Assembly (NCBI RefSeq): GCF_011290685.1
Contig: NZ_JAANYN010000004.1
Coordinates: 1-64,000 of the forward strand
From: Cyclobacterium plantarum
GTDB lineage: Bacteria > Bacteroidota > Bacteroidia > Cytophagales > Cyclobacteriaceae
Length of the DNA stretch: 64,000 nucleotides
Reading direction: 5' to 3'
Below are positions 61,716-64,000 of this stretch, in pieces. How positions within the stretch are numbered: the first letter of the stretch is position 1; each line of letters starts with the position of its first letter. The position numbers and the translations under genes are program-made. The notes under the pieces are model-generated. The model worked only from the letters and a program-made list of their open reading frames with translations. It was not told where the DNA came from and did not search any database.

Positions 61716-62863
61716 TGATTGATCCCGGAAATCGGTTGAGTTTTGGTTTGATTGTAAACCTGTTACTCTTTTCTGCTTCATCGGTGTGGTCTCAGGAAAC
61801 CACTCCCGTGCCATATGCTACTGCCCGGGAAGGGATGGTTTTTAAAATTTATCAGTTTTCCCCGGAAAACATGCCTCAGATTGATGGCAAAGCAGGTGAT
61901 TGGGAAAGGGTACCCGATTCCTACACTTATGGCACTTCTTACCTAAAAGATACGGAAGATGGGCATGGGGCTGAGATTGACACTACCGACATCAATGTTC
62001 GGGTGAAAGTAGGATGGGTCAGTGGTTTGAACCGGTTATATTTTTTATATGAGGCCTATGACGATTTTTGGGATTTCGAACGGTTTAATCCCAAAGGATA
62101 TTTAAATGACATTTTCGAAATTGTGGTAGACGGAGACATGTCCGGCGGGCCTTTTATTTATAATCCGCTCCTTCCGGAGGCCAGAAAATGGGGAAATCAT
62201 CCGGTACATATCCAAAACCATTTGGCATTCAGTGGCTATCATGCCCAAAATTACCATATTTTTACTCCTCCGGTTAACGGCAGCTGGACCTTGATTTGGG
62301 GAGCCCAACCCTGGATTGCTGCTTTCCCTTTTGCACATCATGCTTATGATTTTGATTTGGAACATGGGGCCTCAGGAAAATTAACGCTGGAATTTTGGAT
62401 TACCCCCTTTGACCAGGCACCATTCGAAGGACCGGATCATGCCCTGGTATCTCAGCTTTATGAAAACAAGGTAATCGGTTTATCCTGGTCGGTATTGGAT
62501 TTTGATGGAGGAGAGAGGGATGGCCATTTCAATTTATCGCACGACACAAGAATGGTATCAGACGCCTCCTACCTGTGTGCGTTCAGGTTGATGCCCCTGG
62601 AAAAAGACCAAAAACCGCAAATAAAGGCTGATTGGTCTTTTGGTTTGATGGAGCATAAAGACAGAACGGTAGCTTTCAGGGATGAATCCCTTGGAGCGGT
62701 TGAAGCATGGTACTGGGATTTTGGAAACGGTGCTTATTCCACGGAGCAGCACCCCGTGTATCAATACCCGGAATCCGGAGTACATTATAATGTTACTTTA
62801 GAAGTATCCGGTCCGGCTGGAAAAGACAAGAAAACCCGTTTTTGGGAGGTAATGGTCCCCTGA
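61715..62863 (+). CDS. secreted CBM9-like plus PKD-domain protein
   Basis: A 382-residue exported protein, signal peptide ending SVWSQ. Residues about 45-290 resemble a CBM9/DOMON-type sugar-binding sandwich (MPQIDGKAGDWERVPDSYTY, then VGWVSGLNRLYFLYEAYDDFWDF and DIFEIVVDGDMSGG). The last 80 residues are a PKD domain (EAWYWDFGNGAYSTEQHPVYQYPESGVHYNVTLEV). It has no catalytic signature and probably helps bind the polysaccharide at the cell surface. It overlaps the previous stop by one base (TAATG), so the two are translated together. Confidence 0.75.
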   Translation: MIDPGNRLSFGLIVNLLLFSASSVWSQETTPVPYATAREGMVFKIYQFSPENMPQIDGKAGDWERVPDSYTYGTSYLKDTEDGHGAEIDTTDINVRVKVGWVSGLNRLYFLYEAYDDFWDFERFNPKGYLNDIFEIVVDGDMSGGPFIYNPLLPEARKWGNHPVHIQNHLAFSGYHAQNYHIFTPPVNGSWTLIWGAQPWIAAFPFAHHAYDFDLEHGASGKLTLEFWITPFDQAPFEGPDHALVSQLYENKVIGLSWSVLDFDGGERDGHFNLSHDTRMVSDASYLCAFRLMPLEKDQKPQIKADWSFGLMEHKDRTVAFRDESLGAVEAWYWDFGNGAYSTEQHPVYQYPESGVHYNVTLEVSGPAGKDKKTRFWEVMVP

Positions 62864-62957
62864 AACAATACATGTTCAGGTCGAATTGGCCGGCGATTTG
62901 AAATCTACGGCCTGATTGAGTACCAACTTTTAAAAACTTTTTCCTAAGTTTAACCTT

Positions 62958-63977
62958 ATGAATAAATTTGAGGATAAAGAGTTAAGGTGGGGTGTACTTG
63001 GCGTTGGGGATGTATGCGAGAAAAAGAGTGCTCCAGCCATGCAGAAGGTAAAGGGCTCCAAACTAGTGGCCGTCATGCGTAGAAACGGCGATAAGGCAGC
63101 TGATTATGCAAAAAGGCATGGTGTTCCCAAATGGTATGATGATGCAGATAAACTGATCAATGATCCTGAAGTCAATGCCATTTACATTGCCACTCCTCCA
63201 AATGCGCATCTGGAGCTGGCCCAAAAAGCGGCTGCTGCAGGAAAGCCTGTTTATGTGGAAAAACCCATGGCAAGGACCTATAAGGAATGCCTTCAGATGA
63301 TTGAGGCCTGTGAAAATGCACAGGTGCCACTTTTTGTGGCCTATTACAGAAGGACTTTGCCCAACTTTTTGAAAGTAAAATCCCTGGTGGATGAAGGAGC
63401 AATAGGGGTACCCAGGTATGTGGGGATTACGATAAATCAGCCCAGGCATCCTGATGTAAAACAGGACCCAAAAGATAACTGGCGCATTCATCCTGATGTG
63501 GCCGGTGGAGGTTACTTTTATGATTTGGGTTCCCACCAGTTGGACTTTCTGGATTTTCTTTTTGGCCCCATTGAGGAGGTAAACGGACAGGCTTTGAATC
63601 AGGCAGGCGATTATCCCGCAGAAGATATTGTTTTGGGCAACTTCAAATTCAAAAACGGGGTATTGGGAACGGGAAGTTGGTGCTTTACAACAGGCGAATC
63701 CTCCAAAAAGGATGAAATAAAAATTATTGGATCAGCAGGAGAAATAAGCTTTCCCTGTTTTTGGGGGACGAATGTCAGCTTGCGAAGAGACGGGGAAGTG
63801 GAGCAGGTATTTGAATTTGAAATGCCTGAGCATATCCAGTATTATTTGATCAAAAGCATAGTCGATGAGCTTTTGGGCAAGCAGGATATTTGTCCCAGCA
63901 GGGGAAAGTCTGCAGCAAGAACCAACTGGGTGATGGAGGAAATGATCAGCAATTTTAAAAATCAAAAGCATACATAA
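62958..63977 (+). CDS. Gfo/Idh/MocA family oxidoreductase
   Basis: A 339-residue cytoplasmic dehydrogenase: Rossmann start LRWGVLGVGDVCEKKSAPAM, AIYIATPPNAHLELAQKAAAAGKPVYVEKPMARTYKE with the conserved Lys, and the C-terminal domain with GGGYFYDLGSHQLDFLDFLFGP. It oxidises or reduces a sugar or cyclitol with NAD(P). In this place it probably handles a monosaccharide released by the secreted enzymes. A sequence near TAAGTTTA about 16 bases before the start may be a -7 box. The next gene starts 2 bases after its stop. Confidence 0.93.
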   Translation: MNKFEDKELRWGVLGVGDVCEKKSAPAMQKVKGSKLVAVMRRNGDKAADYAKRHGVPKWYDDADKLINDPEVNAIYIATPPNAHLELAQKAAAAGKPVYVEKPMARTYKECLQMIEACENAQVPLFVAYYRRTLPNFLKVKSLVDEGAIGVPRYVGITINQPRHPDVKQDPKDNWRIHPDVAGGGYFYDLGSHQLDFLDFLFGPIEEVNGQALNQAGDYPAEDIVLGNFKFKNGVLGTGSWCFTTGESSKKDEIKIIGSAGEISFPCFWGTNVSLRRDGEVEQVFEFEMPEHIQYYLIKSIVDELLGKQDICPSRGKSAARTNWVMEEMISNFKNQKHT

Positions 63978-63978
63978 G

Positions 63979-64000
63979 ATGAGTCAGAACAAACCATTGG
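63979..64000 (+). CDS. start of a further gene, cut by the window end
   Basis: An ATG two bases after the oxidoreductase stop opens a frame reading MSQNKPL to the window edge. Spacing indicates that it belongs to the same operon. The product cannot be named from seven residues. Confidence 0.5.

Noticed and set aside
1-64000. CRISPR array, tRNA, rRNA, insertion sequence or replication origin
   Set aside because: I read for regularly spaced repeats, cloverleaf-type T-loops, rRNA-like stretches, transposase motifs and DnaA-box clusters and found none convincing.

Overview
The window reads as a chromosome segment of a marine-type Bacteroidota (Cyclobacteriaceae-like; genus not determinable from sequence alone). 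The grounds are promoters of the TAnnTTTG type, weak or absent Shine-Dalgarno sequences, signal peptides ending in -AQ, many families typical of the phylum (DUF3570, DUF4266, DUF2157/GDYXXLXY, a RND pump fused to an outer-membrane factor), and secreted polysaccharide lyases and a sulfatase. No rRNA, tRNA, CRISPR array, replication origin or transposase was recognised.

Layout. 0.2-5.3 kb: cytochrome bd oxidase (cydAB), then a small sugar-acid set (SMP-30 lactonase, Tat-exported enolase-superfamily enzyme, ABM monooxygenase). 5.3-8.8 kb: AT-rich accessory DNA with a DUF1835 protein, a VapBC-like toxin-antitoxin pair, an orphan DUF2442 protein and several short gene remnants. 8.8-17 kb: APC permease, a frameshifted contractile-tail tube gene, a LemA/TPM cluster, an operon of DHFR-like, ArsR, SRPBCC and DoxX proteins with a visible operator, an Ntn hydrolase and a PNPOx-like protein. 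17.4-26.4 kb: a glycosidase-like lipoprotein followed by a gene graveyard (5'-truncated PIN toxin, broken VOC gene, MutS-like N-terminal stub) among intact small genes, ending with an orphan contractile tail sheath gene.

27-40.5 kb is the most coherent block and looks like a metal/envelope-redox island. It holds an OmpR-type two-component system, a deleted VIT-family gene, a heavy-metal RND pump fused to its outer-membrane factor plus its adaptor, a thioredoxin, ApbE, DUF4266 and DUF3570 set, and an ECF sigma factor, short membrane anti-sigma and Spy-like sensor set. The promoters of the two-component system and of the RND operon carry the same unusual signal: four CTTAAG-like half-sites at exact 11-bp spacing, ending 11 bp before a matching -7 box. 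This suggests that the response regulator controls itself and the pump.

40.9-51.5 kb: SnoaL-like protein, sulfatase, SLC13 permease with an acyl-CoA dehydrogenase, AGCS symporter, CvfB-like S1 protein, ROK protein and a small lipoprotein. 52-64 kb: a secreted polysaccharide-degradation locus with a toroid lyase-like protein, a three-module lyase (alginate-lyase-like, right-handed beta-helix, heparinase II/III-like), a secreted nucleoside-hydrolase-like protein, a toroid glycan enzyme, a CBM9-like/PKD protein, a Gfo/Idh/MocA oxidoreductase and the first codons of one further gene. No SusC/SusD pair lies in view. A recurring oddity is that truncated gene ends abut the stop codon of an intact neighbour, as if deletions were fixed only up to the edge of a needed gene.
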